Notes under the pieces: model-generated
What the model was told of the DNA's origin: nothing
Databases searched by the model: none
Seen by the model: the letters and a program-made list of their open reading frames with translations, nothing else
From: Actinomycetota bacterium
GTDB taxonomy: Bacteria; Actinomycetota; Actinomycetes; Propionibacteriales; Nocardioidaceae
Direction of reading: 5' to 3'
Assembly: GCA_009701885.1 (NCBI GenBank)
Contig: WLJH01000023.1
Location: 1 to 62,101 of the forward strand
Length of the DNA: 62,101 nucleotides
Position numbers and translations under genes: made by a program
In this document: positions 24,302 through 36,222 of the stretch, one piece after another
Layout of the letters: each line of letters begins with the position of its first letter
How positions within the stretch are numbered: the stretch's first letter is position 1

Positions 24302-25636
24302 ATGGTCGACACCCTCACCCCGGTCCTCACCGCCAACTGGGGCGCCGAGCGCTCGTGGACCCTGGAGTCCTACGAGCAGCACGGCGGCTACCGCGCGCTG
24401 AAGAAGGCGCTCACGATGGCGCCCGACGACATCATCGCCGCCGTCAAGGACTCCGGCCTGCGCGGCCGCGGCGGCGCGGGCTTCCCGACCGGCATGAAGT
24501 GGTCCTTCATCCCGCAGGACAACCCCAAGCCGAAGTACCTCGTCGTCAACGCCGACGAGTCCGAGCCGGGCACCTGCAAGGACACCCCGCTCATGATGGC
24601 CAGCCCCCACACCCTGGTCGAGGGCGTCATCATCAGCTCCTTCGCCATCCGCGCCAACAAGGCCTTCATCTACGTCCGCGGCGAGATCCTGCACGTCATC
24701 CGCCGGGTCCAGAACGCCGTCGAGGAGGCGTACGCCGCCGGTCACCTCGGGAAGGACATCCACGGCTCGGGCTTCGACCTCGACATCGTGGTCCACGCCG
24801 GCGCCGGCGCCTACATCTGCGGCGAGGAGACCGCGCTGCTCGAGGGCCTCGAGGGCCGCCGCGGCCAGCCGCGCCTGCGCCCGCCGTTCCCCGCGGTCGC
24901 CGGCCTCTACGCCAGCCCCACCGTCATCAACAACGTCGAGTCGATCGCCTCGGTGCCCAGCATCATCGACCACGGCGCGGAGTGGTTCGCCTCGATGGGC
25001 ACCGAGAAGTCCAAGGGCTACGGCATCTTCTCCCTCTCGGGCCACGTGACCCGTCCGGGCCAGTACGAGGCGCCGCTGGGCATCACCCTGCGCCAGCTGC
25101 TCGACCTGGCCGGTGGCATGCGCAAGGGCCCCGACGGCCAGCCGCGGCAGCTGAAGTTCTGGACCCCGGGCGGCAGCTCCACCCCGCTGCTGACCGCCGA
25201 GCACCTCGACGTCCCGCTGGACTTCGAGTCCATGGGCGAGGTCGGCACGATGCTCGGCACCCGCGCCCTCCAGCTCTTCGACGAGACCACCTGCGTGGTG
25301 CGCGCCACGCTGCGCTGGACCGAGTTCTACAAGCACGAGTCCTGCGGCAAGTGCACCCCGTGCCGCGAGGGCACCTGGTGGCTGGCCCAGACCCTGGCGG
25401 CGCTGGAGCGCGGCGAGGGCAGCGAGTCCGACCTCGACCTGCTCCTCGACCAGTGCGACAACATCCTGGGCCGCTCCTTCTGCGCCCTCGGTGACGGCGC
25501 GACCAGCCCGATCTCCAGCTCGATCCAGTTCTTCCGCGACGAGTACCTCGCCCACCTCACCCACGGCGGCTGCCCGTTCGACCCGGCCGCCTCGACCGCC
25601 TGGGCCGACAAGGCCACGGCCGGAGCACGAGCATGA
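24302..25636 (+). CDS. nuoF: NADH-quinone oxidoreductase subunit F
   Basis: The 444-residue NADH-oxidising subunit binds NADH, FMN and cluster N3. The nucleotide site is [16 protein letters not shown] (53-67) with [15 protein letters not shown] contacts lie in the [19 protein letters not shown] block; the 4Fe-4S ligands are in [12 protein letters not shown] plus a downstream cysteine ([10 protein letters not shown]). The start lies 2 bp after the nuoE stop, and the stop overlaps nuoG by 4 bp. Confidence 0.96.
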   Translation: MVDTLTPVLTANWGAERSWTLESYEQHGGYRALKKALTMAPDDIIAAVKDSGLRGRGGAGFPTGMKWSFIPQDNPKPKYLVVNADESEPGTCKDTPLMMASPHTLVEGVIISSFAIRANKAFIYVRGEILHVIRRVQNAVEEAYAAGHLGKDIHGSGFDLDIVVHAGAGAYICGEETALLEGLEGRRGQPRLRPPFPAVAGLYASPTVINNVESIASVPSIIDHGAEWFASMGTEKSKGYGIFSLSGHVTRPGQYEAPLGITLRQLLDLAGGMRKGPDGQPRQLKFWTPGGSSTPLLTAEHLDVPLDFESMGEVGTMLGTRALQLFDETTCVVRATLRWTEFYKHESCGKCTPCREGTWWLAQTLAALERGEGSESDLDLLLDQCDNILGRSFCALGDGATSPISSSIQFFRDEYLAHLTHGGCPFDPAASTAWADKATAGARA

Positions 25637-28086
25637 CGACGACCCCCGACAAGACCGAGGTCGACCTCGTCACGCTGACCATCGACGGCGTCGAGGTCAG
25701 CGTCCCGGCCGGCACCCTGGTGATCCGGGCCGCGGAGCAGATCGGCGTGCAGGTCCCGCGCTTCTGCGACCACCCGCTCCTCGAGCCCGTCGGCGCCTGC
25801 CGCCAGTGCCTGGTCGACGTCCCCGACGCCGGCAACGGCCGCGGCTTCCCCAAGCCGCAGGCCTCCTGCACGCTCCCGGTGGCCCCGGGCATGGTCGTCA
25901 GCACCCAGGCGACCTCGCCGGTGGCCGACAAGGCCCAGCAGGGCGTGATGGAGTTCCTGCTGGTCAACCACCCGCTGGACTGCCCCGTCTGCGACAAGGG
26001 CGGCGAGTGCCCCCTGCAGAACCAGGCGATGTCCAACGGTCGCGGGGAGTCCCGGTTCGCGACCTCCGGCTCCGGTGGGGTCAAGCGCACCTTCCCCAAG
26101 CCGATCAACCTCTCGCCCCAGGTCCTGCTCGACCGGGAGCGCTGCATCGTGTGCCAGCGCTGCACCCGCTTCGCCGACGAGATCGCCGGCGACCCGTTCA
26201 TCGCGCTGGTCGAGCGCGGCGCGCAGCAGCAGATCGGCATCGCCGAGGACGCGCCCTTCCTGTCCTACTTCTCCGGCAACACCATCCAGATCTGCCCGGT
26301 GGGTGCACTGACCTCGGAGTCCTACCGCTTCCGGTCGCGCCCCTTCGACCTCGTCTCGACGCCCAGCGTGGCCGAGCACGACGCCTGCGGCTCGGCCATC
26401 CGTGTCGACCACCGCCGCGGCAAGGTCATGCGCCGCCTCGCCGGTGACGACCCGGAGGTCAACGAGGAGTGGTTGACCGACAAGGACCGCTTCGCCTTCA
26501 CCTACGCCTCCCTCGAGGACCGGCTGACCCACCCGATGGTGCGTGACCGCGTCGAGGACGGCGGCGACGGCTCGCTGCGGCCGGCGTCGTGGCCCGAGGC
26601 CTTCGCCGTCGCGGCCCGCGGGCTGCACGCCGCCGGTGGGGTGGGCGTGCTCACCGGTGGTCGCCTGACCGCCGAGGACGCCTACGCCTACGCCAAGTTC
26701 GCCCGGGTCAGCCTCGGCACGCACGACATCGACTTCCGCGCGCGCCCGCACTCCGCCGAGGAGGCGGAGTTCCTCGCCGCCCACGTCGCCCTCACCGGTC
26801 CGTGGGACGGCGGCGTGACGTACGCCGACCTGGAGTCGGCCCGCACGGTCGTGCTGGTCGGCCTCGAGCCCGAGGACGAGGCCGGCGCGATCTTCCTGCG
26901 CCTGCGCAAGTCGGTCCGCCACGGTGGCACCCGCGTGCTGGCGCTGGCGCCGTACACCACCCGCGGCCTGCGCAAGATGCACGGCACCCTCGTCCCGACC
27001 GTCCCCGGCCAGGAGCCGGCGGTGATCGCCGACCTGCTCGGCCGGGCCGACCACGGCATCGACGCCGGCGCCGTGGTGCTGGTGGGCGAGCGGCTGGCCG
27101 CCGTCCCTGGCGCGTTCAGCGCGGTCGCCGACCTGGTCGCCAAGACCGGTGCCCGACTCGCCTGGGTGCCCCGTCGTGCCGGCGACCGCGGTGCGGTCGA
27201 GGCCGGCTGCCTGCCCACCCTGCTGCCCGGTGGCCGCCCGGTCGCCGACGCCGCGGCCCGGGTCGACGTGGCCACCTCGTGGGGCGTCGGGTCGCTGCCC
27301 GAGGGTCCCGGCCGTGACGCCGACGCCATCGTCGCCGCGCTCGCGGCCGGCGAGCTCGGCGGCCTGGTCGTCGCCGGCGTGGAGCCCGACGACACCACCG
27401 ACCCCGCCGCCACCCGCGCCGCGATCGAGGCTGCGTCCTTCGTGGTCGCCCTCGGTCTGCGCGACACCGAGGTCACCCGCGCCGCCGACGTGGTCTTCCC
27501 CGTCGCCGCCGCGGTCGAGAAGGCCGGCACGTTCCTGACCTGGGAGGGTCGTCCGCGGCCCTTCGAGGCCGTGCTCCCCTCGCCGACCTCGCTGCCCGAC
27601 CTGCGGGTCCTGGCCGGCATCTCCGAGGAGCTCGCGGCGCTGGGCCAGGGCGCCCCGCTCGGCTTCCGCACCGTCGCCGACGTCCGGGCCGAGATGTCCC
27701 AGCTGGGCCCGTGGGACGGCGCGCGCCCGACCATGACGCCCGTGCAGCCCGCTGCCTCCACCGAGGGCCAGGACGGTCTGGCGCTGTCCACGTGGAAGCT
27801 CATGATCGACGGCGGCTCGATGCAGGACGGCGACAAGCACCTCGCCGCCACGGCCCGGCCCGCGGTCGCGCGCGTCAACCCGGCGACGTACGCCGCCCTG
27901 GGCCTCGTCGAGGGTGCGGCCGTCACCGTGACCGGTGACCGCGGCTCGGTGACGATGCCGGTCGAGGTCGTCGACGACATGACCGACGGCACCGTGTGGG
28001 TGCCCGCGAGCTCGACCGGTGCCGGCGTGTTCGCCGGTCTCGCCTCACCCGGCACCCGGGTGACCGTGAAGGGAGCAGGAGCGTGA
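25633..28086 (+). CDS. nuoG: NADH-quinone oxidoreductase subunit G
   Basis: The 817-residue largest hydrophilic subunit has an N-terminal 2Fe-2S ferredoxin domain (C45, C56, C59 in [18 protein letters not shown]), a His/Cys 4Fe-4S domain ([17 protein letters not shown]), and a [10 protein letters not shown] ... CPVGAL cluster pair, followed by a molybdopterin-oxidoreductase-type domain (from about 250). The latter has lost catalytic function in complex I. A C-terminal beta-rich domain ([33 protein letters not shown]) resembles the molybdopterin dinucleotide-binding fold. Overlaps nuoH by 4 bp. Confidence 0.95.
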   Translation: MTTTPDKTEVDLVTLTIDGVEVSVPAGTLVIRAAEQIGVQVPRFCDHPLLEPVGACRQCLVDVPDAGNGRGFPKPQASCTLPVAPGMVVSTQATSPVADKAQQGVMEFLLVNHPLDCPVCDKGGECPLQNQAMSNGRGESRFATSGSGGVKRTFPKPINLSPQVLLDRERCIVCQRCTRFADEIAGDPFIALVERGAQQQIGIAEDAPFLSYFSGNTIQICPVGALTSESYRFRSRPFDLVSTPSVAEHDACGSAIRVDHRRGKVMRRLAGDDPEVNEEWLTDKDRFAFTYASLEDRLTHPMVRDRVEDGGDGSLRPASWPEAFAVAARGLHAAGGVGVLTGGRLTAEDAYAYAKFARVSLGTHDIDFRARPHSAEEAEFLAAHVALTGPWDGGVTYADLESARTVVLVGLEPEDEAGAIFLRLRKSVRHGGTRVLALAPYTTRGLRKMHGTLVPTVPGQEPAVIADLLGRADHGIDAGAVVLVGERLAAVPGAFSAVADLVAKTGARLAWVPRRAGDRGAVEAGCLPTLLPGGRPVADAAARVDVATSWGVGSLPEGPGRDADAIVAALAAGELGGLVVAGVEPDDTTDPAATRAAIEAASFVVALGLRDTEVTRAADVVFPVAAAVEKAGTFLTWEGRPRPFEAVLPSPTSLPDLRVLAGISEELAALGQGAPLGFRTVADVRAEMSQLGPWDGARPTMTPVQPAASTEGQDGLALSTWKLMIDGGSMQDGDKHLAATARPAVARVNPATYAALGLVEGAAVTVTGDRGSVTMPVEVVDDMTDGTVWVPASSTGAGVFAGLASPGTRVTVKGAGA

Positions 28087-29396
28087 TCGCCCAGACCGTG
28101 GCGCCGGGCGTCGTCCGCGCGGCCGACGACCTCTCGGCCTTCGGCCAGGACCCCTGGTGGCTGGTGCTGGTCAAGGCCGGCCTGGTCTTCGTCGTGCTGG
28201 TCCTGCTGACGCTGTTCAACATCTGGTGGGAGCGCCGGGTCGTGGCCCGGATGCAGCACCGCGTGGGCCCCAACGTGCACGGCCCCTTCGGCCTGCTGCA
28301 GTCGCTGGCCGACGGTGTGAAGCTGGCGCTGAAGGAGGACCTGATCCCCAAGGCGGCCGACAAGGTCGTCTTCGTCCTCGCCCCCGTCATCGCGGTGATC
28401 CCGGCCTTCGTCACCTTCGCGGTGGTGCCCTTCGGGCCCGAGGTCTCGATGTTCGGTGAGCGCACCCCGCTGCAGCTGACCGACATGCCGGTCGCCGTGC
28501 TCTTCGTGATGGCGATCGCCTCGATCGGCATCTACGGCATCGTGCTCGGCGGCTGGTCGTCCGGCTCGACGTACTCCCTGCTCGGCGGTCTGCGCTCCAG
28601 CGCCCAGATGATCTCCTACGAGGTCTCGATGGGCCTGGCGCTGATCGCGGTCTTCATCTACGCCGGGTCGCTGTCGACGAGCGAGATCGTGGCTGCCCAG
28701 GAGGACCTGTGGTTCGGCCTGATCCTGCTGCCGTCCTTCGTCATCTACGTCATCTCGATGGTCGGCGAGGTCAACCGTGCCCCCTTCGACCTCCCCGAGG
28801 CCGAGGGTGAGCTGGTGGGCGGCTTCCACACCGAGTACTCCTCGCTGAAGTTCGCCCTGTTCTTCCTCGCCGAGTACATCAACATGGCCACCGTCTCCGC
28901 GCTCGCGACCACCCTCTTCCTGGGTGGCTGGCGCGCCCCGTTCTGGATCGACCGGGTCTGGGAGGGTGCCAACGAGGGCTACGTGCCGGTGATCTGGTTC
29001 TTCGGCAAGGTCCTGTTCTTCATCTTCTTCTTCATCTGGCTGCGTGGCTCGCTGCCGCGCCTGCGCTACGACCAGTTCATGGCCTTCGGCTGGAAGGTCC
29101 TGATCCCGGTCGCGCTCGGCTGGACGATCCTGGTCGCCACCATGCGCTACGTCTCCAACACCTACGACGTGGGTGTCCAGGAGGTCCTCCTCTTCGGTGG
29201 CGCCGCTGTCGCGGTCGTCCTGCTGCTCGGGTTCCTGGGCACCGAGAAGGAGGAGGAGGCCGAGGAGCCGGCCGCCCCCACCGGCGGCTTCCCCGTCCCC
29301 CCGATGCCCGCCGGTGGTGCCGTGCGCGGTGCTGCGGCACCGCTCGAGTTCCCCCGATCCACCACCGTCCCGGCCGGTGCCGGGGAGGAGGCCTGA
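28083..29396 (+). CDS. nuoH: NADH-quinone oxidoreductase subunit H
   Basis: NuoH is the membrane subunit nearest the quinone site. The 437-residue product has about eight helices and the conserved loops [26 protein letters not shown] and [26 protein letters not shown], both lining the quinone tunnel, and [18 protein letters not shown]. An extra C-terminal tail (after about 395) is acidic then proline/glycine rich and probably disordered. GTG 28083 overlaps the nuoG stop. Confidence 0.95.
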   Translation: MIAQTVAPGVVRAADDLSAFGQDPWWLVLVKAGLVFVVLVLLTLFNIWWERRVVARMQHRVGPNVHGPFGLLQSLADGVKLALKEDLIPKAADKVVFVLAPVIAVIPAFVTFAVVPFGPEVSMFGERTPLQLTDMPVAVLFVMAIASIGIYGIVLGGWSSGSTYSLLGGLRSSAQMISYEVSMGLALIAVFIYAGSLSTSEIVAAQEDLWFGLILLPSFVIYVISMVGEVNRAPFDLPEAEGELVGGFHTEYSSLKFALFFLAEYINMATVSALATTLFLGGWRAPFWIDRVWEGANEGYVPVIWFFGKVLFFIFFFIWLRGSLPRLRYDQFMAFGWKVLIPVALGWTILVATMRYVSNTYDVGVQEVLLFGGAAVAVVLLLGFLGTEKEEEAEEPAAPTGGFPVPPMPAGGAVRGAAAPLEFPRSTTVPAGAGEEA

Positions 29397-29399
29397 CCT

Positions 29400-29993
29400 G
29401 TGGCTGAGAACGAGAAGACGTTCAAGGAGCAGTTCATCGACCCGGTCGCCGGGTTCGGTGTCACGTTCCGGACGATGTTCAAGAAGGTGGTGACCGAGCA
29501 GTACCCCTTCGAGAAGCTCCCCACCGCCCCGCGCTTCCACGGCCGGCACCAGCTCAACCGCTGGCCCGACGGTCTGGAGAAGTGCGTCGGCTGCGAGCTG
29601 TGCGCCTGGGCCTGCCCGGCCGACGCGATCTACGTCGAGGGCGCCTCCAACACCGACCTGCCCGACGGGTCCGGACGGTTCAGCCCCGGTGAGCGCTACG
29701 GCCGCGTCTACCAGATCAACTACCTGCGCTGCATCCTGTGCGGCCTGTGCATCGAGGCGTGCCCGACCCGCGCGCTGACGATGACCAACGAGTACGAGCT
29801 GGCCGACGACAACCGGGCCGACCTCATCTACGAGAAGTCCGACCTGCTGGCCCCGCTGCTGCCGGGCATGGAGCAGCCGCCGCACCCGATGCGGCTCGGT
29901 GACGACGAGGGCGCCTACTACCGCGGGCAGTACGCCGCGCCGGCACCCGGCTCGAACCTCGCGGCGGGCCTGGCCACGGGGGAGCAGGCATGA
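29400..29993 (+). CDS. nuoI: NADH-quinone oxidoreductase subunit I
   Basis: The 197-residue ferredoxin-like subunit carries clusters N6a and N6b. Two complete motifs are visible: [12 protein letters not shown] and [12 protein letters not shown]. The N-terminal amphipathic helix ([23 protein letters not shown]) lies along the membrane. GTG 29400 is 3 bp after the nuoH stop; the 3' end overlaps nuoJ by 4 bp. Confidence 0.96.
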   Translation: MAENEKTFKEQFIDPVAGFGVTFRTMFKKVVTEQYPFEKLPTAPRFHGRHQLNRWPDGLEKCVGCELCAWACPADAIYVEGASNTDLPDGSGRFSPGERYGRVYQINYLRCILCGLCIEACPTRALTMTNEYELADDNRADLIYEKSDLLAPLLPGMEQPPHPMRLGDDEGAYYRGQYAAPAPGSNLAAGLATGEQA

Positions 29994-30832
29994 GCATCAC
30001 CTTCTGGCTGCTCTCGGCGATCATCGTCCCCGCGGCCCTCGGCATCCTGTTCGTGCGCAAGGCCGTGCACGCGGCCCTGCTGCTCGCGGCGGTGATGATC
30101 AGCCTCGCGATCATCTACCTGACCCTCGAGGCGCCCTTCCTGTTCGCGGTGCAGATCATCGTCTACACCGGCGCGATCATGATGCTGTTCCTCTTCGTCG
30201 TCATGCTCGTCGGCGTCGACGCCTCCGACTCCGTCGTCGAGACCATCCGCGGCCAGCGCTGGCTGGCCTGGACCGCCGGTGTCGTGCTGGGCGCGCTGCT
30301 GCTCGTCGGCGTCGCGCAGATCTCGCTCGGCACCATGGTCGGCCTCGACGCCGCCAACAGCGGCGGCAACATCGAGGGCCTCGCCGACCTGCTGTTCTCC
30401 CGCTACGTCCTGCTCTTCGAGGTCACCGCGGCGTTGCTCATCACCGCCGCCGTCGGCGCGATGGTCCTGGCCCACCGCGAGCGGCTGGAGCCCAAGCCCA
30501 CCCAGGCCTCGATGGCCGCGCAGCGCGTCCGTGACTTCTCCGAGACCGGCCGACCGCTGGTCCCGCTGCCCTCGCCGGGCGTCTACGCCCGCCACAACGC
30601 CGTCGACACCCCGGCGCTGCTGCCCGACGGGACCCCCGCGGAGGAGTCGGTCGCCCGGGTCCTCGCCGCACGCGGTACCGTCCGGTCCGCCCCGGCGCTC
30701 GCCGACGACATCACCGAGGTGCAGCGCACGCTCGAGGACGTCGACGGCGGCCCCGCCGGCGGCGCCACCGGCGGCACCGACCAGGCCTCCGGCAGTGGTC
30801 ACAACACCGAGAACCCGGAGGCCGGCGCGTGA
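29990..30832 (+). CDS. nuoJ: NADH-quinone oxidoreductase subunit J
   Basis: The 280-residue membrane subunit has five helices in the first 165 residues, including the conserved pi-bulge helix [24 protein letters not shown]. It then has a long hydrophilic C-terminal tail of about 110 residues (Pro, Ala, Asp, Gly rich, ending [12 protein letters not shown]) that is not part of the core fold. Overlaps nuoK by 4 bp. Confidence 0.94.
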   Translation: MSITFWLLSAIIVPAALGILFVRKAVHAALLLAAVMISLAIIYLTLEAPFLFAVQIIVYTGAIMMLFLFVVMLVGVDASDSVVETIRGQRWLAWTAGVVLGALLLVGVAQISLGTMVGLDAANSGGNIEGLADLLFSRYVLLFEVTAALLITAAVGAMVLAHRERLEPKPTQASMAAQRVRDFSETGRPLVPLPSPGVYARHNAVDTPALLPDGTPAEESVARVLAARGTVRSAPALADDITEVQRTLEDVDGGPAGGATGGTDQASGSGHNTENPEAGA

Positions 30833-31131
30833 ACGACGTCAACGCCTACATCGGCCTCTCGGCCGTGCTGTTCACCATCGGCGCGATCGGTGTCCTGACC
30901 CGACGCAACGCCATCGTGGTCTTCATGTGCGTGGAGCTCATGCTCAACGCGTGCAACCTGGCCCTGGTCGCGTTCGCCCACCAGCACGGCAACCTCGACG
31001 GCCAGGTCGCGGCCTTCTTCGTCATGGTCGTGGCCGCGGCCGAGGTCGTGGTCGGACTCGCGATCATCATGACCATCTTCCGGACCCGTCGCTCGGCCTC
31101 GGTCGACGACGCGAGCCTCCTCAAGTACTAA
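30829..31131 (+). CDS. nuoK: NADH-quinone oxidoreductase subunit K
   Basis: The 100-residue subunit has three helices; the family motif [23 protein letters not shown] contains the conserved glutamate of the proton path, and a second glutamate lies in [19 protein letters not shown] 30829 overlaps the nuoJ stop. Confidence 0.95.
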   Translation: MNDVNAYIGLSAVLFTIGAIGVLTRRNAIVVFMCVELMLNACNLALVAFAHQHGNLDGQVAAFFVMVVAAAEVVVGLAIIMTIFRTRRSASVDDASLLKY

Positions 31132-31139
31132 GGCGGACG

Positions 31140-33080
31140 ATGTTCCTCTACACCGAAGGCGGCCACAGCATCCCCGTGGTCGACCCCGTCAGCGCGGCCG
31201 ACGCCGGCGGCGTCTTCCCGCTGCTGTGGCTGGTCATCGCGCTGCCCCTGCTCGGCGCCACGATCCTGCTGCTCGGCGGTCGTCGCACCGACGCCTGGGG
31301 GCACCTGCTCGGCACCGCGACCGCGGTCGGCTCCTTTGTGCTCAGCACGCTGCTGCTCATCGCCATGATGGGCCGCGAGGAGGGTGACCGCTCGGTCACC
31401 CAGCACCTGTGGGACTGGGTGAGCGTCGGCGGTTACGAGATCGGGATGGACCTGCTGGTCGACCCGCTCTCGATCCTCTTCCTGATGCTCATCACCGGCG
31501 TCGGGTCGCTCATCCACGTCTACTCCATCGGGTACATGGAGCACGACCCGCGCCGCCGCCGGTTCTTCGCCTACCTCAACCTCTTCGTCGCCGCCATGCT
31601 GATGCTGGTGCTCGCCGAGAACTACCTCGGCGTGTTCCTCGGCTGGGAGGGCGTCGGCCTGGCGTCGTACCTGCTGATCGGCTTCTGGCAGCACAAGCCG
31701 TCCGCGGCCGCCGCGGCCAAGAAGGCCTTCGTCATCAACCGGGTCGGCGACATCGGCATGAGCCTGGCCATCGCGATGTTCTTCGTGACCTTCGGCTCGG
31801 CGAGCTTCACCGTCATCTCTGCCAACGCCTCGGGTGCCGGGGAGGGCACCATGACGGCGATCGGCTTCCTGCTGCTGCTCGGCGCGGCCGGCAAGTCCGC
31901 CCAAGTGCCGCTGCAGGCCTGGCTGCTGGACGCGATGGAGGGCCCCACGCCCGTCTCCGCGCTGATCCACGCCGCCACGATGGTCACCGCCGGCGTCTAC
32001 CTCGTGGTCCGCTCCAACTTCGTCTTCGAGGCGGCGCCCGCGGCCCAGACCGCGGTCGTCGTGGTCGCCACCGTCACGCTGCTGTGGGGCGCGGTCATCG
32101 GGTGCGCCAAGGACGACATCAAGAAGGCGCTCGCCGGCTCGACGATGTCCCAGATCGGCTACATGATGCTCGCCGCGGGCTTGGGCGTGTACGGGTACGC
32201 CTACGCGATCTTCCACCTCATCACCCACGGCTTCTTCAAGGCCAACATGTTCCTGGGCGCCGGCTCGGTGATGCACGGGATGAACGACGACGTCGACATG
32301 CGCCACTACGGCGCGCTGCGCAAGCTCATGCCGGTCACCTTCCTGACCTTCGCGATGGGCTACCTCGCGATCATCGGCTTCCCGCTCTTCTCCGGCTTCT
32401 GGTCCAAGGACAAGATCATCGAGACCGCGCTGGTCGAGAGCCCGGTCTTCGGCATCTGCGCCCTCATCGGCGCCGGTGTCACCGGCTTCTACATGACCCG
32501 CGTCATGCTGATGACGTTCTTCGGCGAGAAGCGCTGGCAGGACGGGGTGCACCCGCACGAGTCGCCCAGCGTCATGACCTTCCCGCTCATCGTGCTGGCC
32601 GCACTCTCGGTCCTCGGTGGCGTGCTCTACCTCGGCGGCTGGATCAAGGACTGGCTGGTCCCGGTCGTCGGCAAGGCACCCGAGCACGAGCTGCCGTTCC
32701 CGGCGATCGTCTTCTCGCTCATCACCGTCGCCGTCGTGGCGGTCGGCGTCGCGGTCGCCTGGCTGACCGTCGGCAAGCGCCCGATCCCCAGCACCGCCCC
32801 GACCGACGTCTCGTTCGTGACCCGAGCGGCCCGCAACGACCTGTACGGCGACGCGATCAACGACACCCTGGTCGTCGAGCCCGGCAAGGCACTGACCCGT
32901 GGACTGGTGTCGGCCGACCGCTCGCTCGTGGACGGGCTCTTCACCGGCGGCGCTTCGCTCGTGCAGGGCCTGGGCCAGGGCCTGCGTCGGGCCCAGAACG
33001 GCTTCGTGCGGTCCTACGCCCTGTCCATCCTCGCCGGCGTGGTCATCGTGCTCGCGGCCCTCCTGGTGGTGAACCTGTAA
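31140..33080 (+). CDS. nuoL: NADH-quinone oxidoreductase subunit L
   Basis: NuoL is the distal antiporter-like proton-pumping subunit with the long lateral helix. The 646-residue product shows the family core [77 protein letters not shown] and [21 protein letters not shown], including the key lysines and glutamate. ATG 31140 is 8 bp after the nuoK stop, the widest gap in the distal operon; the stop shares one base with nuoM. Confidence 0.96.
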   Translation: MFLYTEGGHSIPVVDPVSAADAGGVFPLLWLVIALPLLGATILLLGGRRTDAWGHLLGTATAVGSFVLSTLLLIAMMGREEGDRSVTQHLWDWVSVGGYEIGMDLLVDPLSILFLMLITGVGSLIHVYSIGYMEHDPRRRRFFAYLNLFVAAMLMLVLAENYLGVFLGWEGVGLASYLLIGFWQHKPSAAAAAKKAFVINRVGDIGMSLAIAMFFVTFGSASFTVISANASGAGEGTMTAIGFLLLLGAAGKSAQVPLQAWLLDAMEGPTPVSALIHAATMVTAGVYLVVRSNFVFEAAPAAQTAVVVVATVTLLWGAVIGCAKDDIKKALAGSTMSQIGYMMLAAGLGVYGYAYAIFHLITHGFFKANMFLGAGSVMHGMNDDVDMRHYGALRKLMPVTFLTFAMGYLAIIGFPLFSGFWSKDKIIETALVESPVFGICALIGAGVTGFYMTRVMLMTFFGEKRWQDGVHPHESPSVMTFPLIVLAALSVLGGVLYLGGWIKDWLVPVVGKAPEHELPFPAIVFSLITVAVVAVGVAVAWLTVGKRPIPSTAPTDVSFVTRAARNDLYGDAINDTLVVEPGKALTRGLVSADRSLVDGLFTGGASLVQGLGQGLRRAQNGFVRSYALSILAGVVIVLAALLVVNL

Positions 33081-34633
33081 TGGACGACTTCCCGATCCTC
33101 AGCGTCCTGGTGGCGCTGCCCCTCGTCGGTGCGCTGGTCGTGCCGTTCCTCAAGGGCGCCCTGGCCAAGCAGGCCGGCATCGGCGTCTCGGTGGCGACCC
33201 TGGCCCTCGCCGTGGTCGTGGCCGCGCAGTACGAGCTCGACGGCGGCATGCAGCTGACCGAGACCTACGACTGGATCCCGGCCTTCGGCGTGCACTTCGC
33301 CCTGGGCGTCGACGGCCTGGGCCTGCTCATGGTGCTCCTCACCGCGCTCCTGGTGCCGGTCGTGCTGCTCGCCTCCTGGCGCGAGACCGAGACCGCGGTC
33401 GACGGCAACGAGCAGGGCAGCCCGACGGCCTTCGTCGCCTGGACCCTGGCGCTGGAGTCGCTGTCGCTGGCGGTCTTCCTGGCCACCGACGTCTTCCTCT
33501 TCTACCTCGTCTTCGAGGCCACGCTGATCCCGGCGTACTTCCTCATCGGTGGCTTCGGTCGCGTGGGCCGCTCGGCTGCCGCGCTGAAGTTCCTGATGTT
33601 CCAGCTGGCCGGCGGGCTGATCCTGCTGATCGGCGTGATCGGGCTCTACGTCGTCTCCGCGCAGGCCGGCTCGCCGTCGTACCTGCTCAGCGACCTGATG
33701 GCCCTCGACATCGAGACCGAGGCCGGGCGCTGGCTCTTCGTCACCTTCTTCATCGCCTTCGCGATCAAGGCCCCGCTCTTCCCGGTTCACACCTGGCTGG
33801 CCGACACCACAGGCAAGGCCACCCCGGGCACGAGCGTCCTGCTGGTCTGCGTGCTCGACAAGATCGGCACGTTCGGCATGCTGCGCTTCTGCCTGGGGAT
33901 CTTCCCGGAGGCCTCGCAGTGGGCCACGCCGCTGGTCATCGTGCTGGCGCTGGTCTCGATCGTCTACGGCGCCTTCGTGGCGATCGGCCAGGACGACGTG
34001 ATGCGTCTGATCGGCCTCACCTCGCTGAGCCACTTCGGCTTCATCGTGCTGGGCATCTTCGTCTTCAGCACCCAGGGCGGCACCGGCTCGATCCTCTACA
34101 TGGTCAACCACGGCCTCGGCACCGCGGCGCTGTTCCTGGTCGCGGGCTACCTCGTGAGCCGCCGGGGCACCGCCTCGATCCGCGAGCTGGGCGGCCAGGA
34201 GAAGGTGACCCCGGTCCTCGCCGGCCTGCTGCTCGTCGCCGGTCTGGCCACGCTGGGCCTGCCGGGCCTCTCGCCGTTCATCAGCGAGTTCCTGGTGATC
34301 ATCGCGGCCTTCCAGTACGCCTGGTACGTCGGCGCGGTCGCCGTGACCGGCATCGTGCTCGCGGCCATCTACGTGCTGTGGATGTACCAGCGCACCATGA
34401 CCGGCCCGACCGCGGACGTCGTGACCCGCGACCAGGACCTCGGCGTGCGCGAGATCGCCGCCGTCGCCCCGCTCGTGGCGGCCCTGGTCTTCTTCGGCTT
34501 CTACCCGATCCCGCTGATGGACGCCGCCGACCCGTACGTCGGTGACCTGCTCAGCCACGTCGGGATCACCGACGACCCGCCCGAGGTGACCGCGCCCGCG
34601 GCCGCCGAGACCGCCGAGGAGGGCGAGTACTGA
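33080..34633 (+). CDS. nuoM: NADH-quinone oxidoreductase subunit M
   Basis: The 517-residue antiporter-like subunit has about 14 helices with LVFEATLIPAYFLIGGFG (conserved Glu), IKAPLFPVHTWLADTTGKATPGTSVLL (conserved Lys region) and GLTSLSHFGFIVLGIF. The C-terminus is Glu/Ala rich (EVTAPAAAETAEEGEY). It is coupled to nuoL and nuoN by single-base overlaps. Confidence 0.96.
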   Translation: MDDFPILSVLVALPLVGALVVPFLKGALAKQAGIGVSVATLALAVVVAAQYELDGGMQLTETYDWIPAFGVHFALGVDGLGLLMVLLTALLVPVVLLASWRETETAVDGNEQGSPTAFVAWTLALESLSLAVFLATDVFLFYLVFEATLIPAYFLIGGFGRVGRSAAALKFLMFQLAGGLILLIGVIGLYVVSAQAGSPSYLLSDLMALDIETEAGRWLFVTFFIAFAIKAPLFPVHTWLADTTGKATPGTSVLLVCVLDKIGTFGMLRFCLGIFPEASQWATPLVIVLALVSIVYGAFVAIGQDDVMRLIGLTSLSHFGFIVLGIFVFSTQGGTGSILYMVNHGLGTAALFLVAGYLVSRRGTASIRELGGQEKVTPVLAGLLLVAGLATLGLPGLSPFISEFLVIIAAFQYAWYVGAVAVTGIVLAAIYVLWMYQRTMTGPTADVVTRDQDLGVREIAAVAPLVAALVFFGFYPIPLMDAADPYVGDLLSHVGITDDPPEVTAPAAAETAEEGEY

Positions 34634-36222
34634 TGGAGTTCACCGAGCCCGCCCTCGAGTACGCCGAGATCTGGCCGCTGATCGTGGTCTTCGGCGTCGC
34701 CTGCCTCGGCATCCTCGCCGAGGCCTTCCTCCCGCGCGGTCGCCGTCACGTCGTCCAGGTGGCCCTGGCCGCCGTCGGCCTGCTCGTCGCGCTCGTCGGC
34801 ACCGTGCTGGTCGGCACCAACCTCGACGAGGTCGCCGACGGCGAGGCCCGCGGCCTCATCGGCGGCGCCGGGTCGGTCGTCGTGGACGGCCCCACGGTCT
34901 TCATCTGGGCGCTGGTGCTCGTCGCCTCGCTCATGGGCGTCGCGCTCTTCGCCGAGCGCCGCCTCGAGGCCGGCGTGTCCGCCTTCTCGGGCCAGGCCGC
35001 CGCCCTCCCGGGCAGCGACGCCGAGCGCAAGGCCCAGGGCCTGGACCACACCGAGGTCTACCCGCTGCTGATGTTCGCCGTCGGCGGCATGCTGCTCTTC
35101 CCGGCCTCCGGCGACCTGCTCACGATGTTCGTCGCGCTCGAGGTGCTCTCGCTGCCGCTCTACCTGCTCACCGGGTTGGCCCGTCGCCGGCGCCTGCTGA
35201 GCCAGGAGGCGGCGCTGAAGTACTTCCTGCTCGGCGCGTTCTCCTCCGGGTTCTTCCTCTACGGCATGGCGCTGGTCTACGGCTACGCCGGCTCGATGGA
35301 CCTCGGCGCGATCGATGCGGCCGTCCGCAACGACGCCGCCAACTCGGTGATGCTGCAGATCGGTCTCGGCCTGCTGCTGGTCGGCCTGCTCTTCAAGGTC
35401 GGTGCCGTGCCCTTCCAGGCCTGGACCCCCGACGTCTACCAGGGCGCCCCGACCGCGGTGACGGCCTTCATGTCGGCCGGCACCAAGATCGCCGCCTTCG
35501 GCGCGCTGCTGCGCCTGCTGTACGTCGGTTTCGGGGCCGACCGCTGGACCTGGCAGCCGGTCATGTGGGTCGTCGCGATCCTCACGATGCTCGTCGGCGT
35601 CGTCCTCGCCGTCGTCCAGACCGACGTCAAGCGGATGCTCGCGTACTCCGCCGTCGCCCACACGGGCTTCCTGCTCACCGGTGTCCTGGGCGTCCAGGCC
35701 TCCGGCGAGCTCGCCGAGGGCCAGGTCACCTCCCTGCAGGCCGTGATGTTCTACCTCGCGACGTACTCCTTCGCCACGATCGGCGCCTTCGCGATCGTCA
35801 GCCTGGTCCGCGACTCCTCCGGCGAGGCCACGGCCTTCGACCGCTGGGCCGGTCTGGGCAAGCGCTCGCCGCTCGTCGCCGCTGCGTTCGCCTTCTTCCT
35901 GCTCTCGATGGCCGGCATCCCGTTGACCGCCGGGTTCGTGGGCAAGTGGGCGGTCTTCACCGTCGCCATGTCGGCCGGCGCGTGGCCGGTCGTGGTCGTC
36001 GCGATCGCCTCCTCGATCTTCGCCGTCTACTTCTACGTCCGCCACATCAGGCTGATGTTCTTCGACGTGCCGGAGGCCGACGCGGAGGTGGCCTCGGTGA
36101 CGGCGCCGTCGCTGCTGACCAGTGGCACCATCGCCGTGGGCGTCCTCGGCACGCTGGTCCTCGGCCTGGTGCCGGGCCCGCTGCTGCAGCTCGCGGCGGA
36201 TGCCGGACAATTCATCAGGTGA
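34633..36222 (+). CDS. nuoN: NADH-quinone oxidoreductase subunit N
   Basis: The 529-residue antiporter-like subunit has VALEVLSLPLYLLTGLARR, SQEAALKYFLLGAFSSGFFLYGMALVYGY, KVGAVPFQAWTPDVYQGAPTAVTAFMSAGTKIA and VKRMLAYSAVAHTGF, the usual set. A charged cytoplasmic loop (AFSGQAAALPGSDAERKAQ, about 115-135) separates early helices. The stop overlaps the GTG of the polyprenyl synthase by 4 bp, extending the operon beyond complex I. Confidence 0.96.
   Translation: MEFTEPALEYAEIWPLIVVFGVACLGILAEAFLPRGRRHVVQVALAAVGLLVALVGTVLVGTNLDEVADGEARGLIGGAGSVVVDGPTVFIWALVLVASLMGVALFAERRLEAGVSAFSGQAAALPGSDAERKAQGLDHTEVYPLLMFAVGGMLLFPASGDLLTMFVALEVLSLPLYLLTGLARRRRLLSQEAALKYFLLGAFSSGFFLYGMALVYGYAGSMDLGAIDAAVRNDAANSVMLQIGLGLLLVGLLFKVGAVPFQAWTPDVYQGAPTAVTAFMSAGTKIAAFGALLRLLYVGFGADRWTWQPVMWVVAILTMLVGVVLAVVQTDVKRMLAYSAVAHTGFLLTGVLGVQASGELAEGQVTSLQAVMFYLATYSFATIGAFAIVSLVRDSSGEATAFDRWAGLGKRSPLVAAAFAFFLLSMAGIPLTAGFVGKWAVFTVAMSAGAWPVVVVAIASSIFAVYFYVRHIRLMFFDVPEADAEVASVTAPSLLTSGTIAVGVLGTLVLGLVPGPLLQLAADAGQFIR

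Noticed and set aside
26688..29885. A frame of more than 1000 codons on the minus strand opposite nuoG-nuoI
   Set aside because: It is the mirror of highly biased GC3 codons in the nuo genes; its composition is Arg/Ala/Gly/Asp rich with no domain. Nearly every core gene here has such a shadow.
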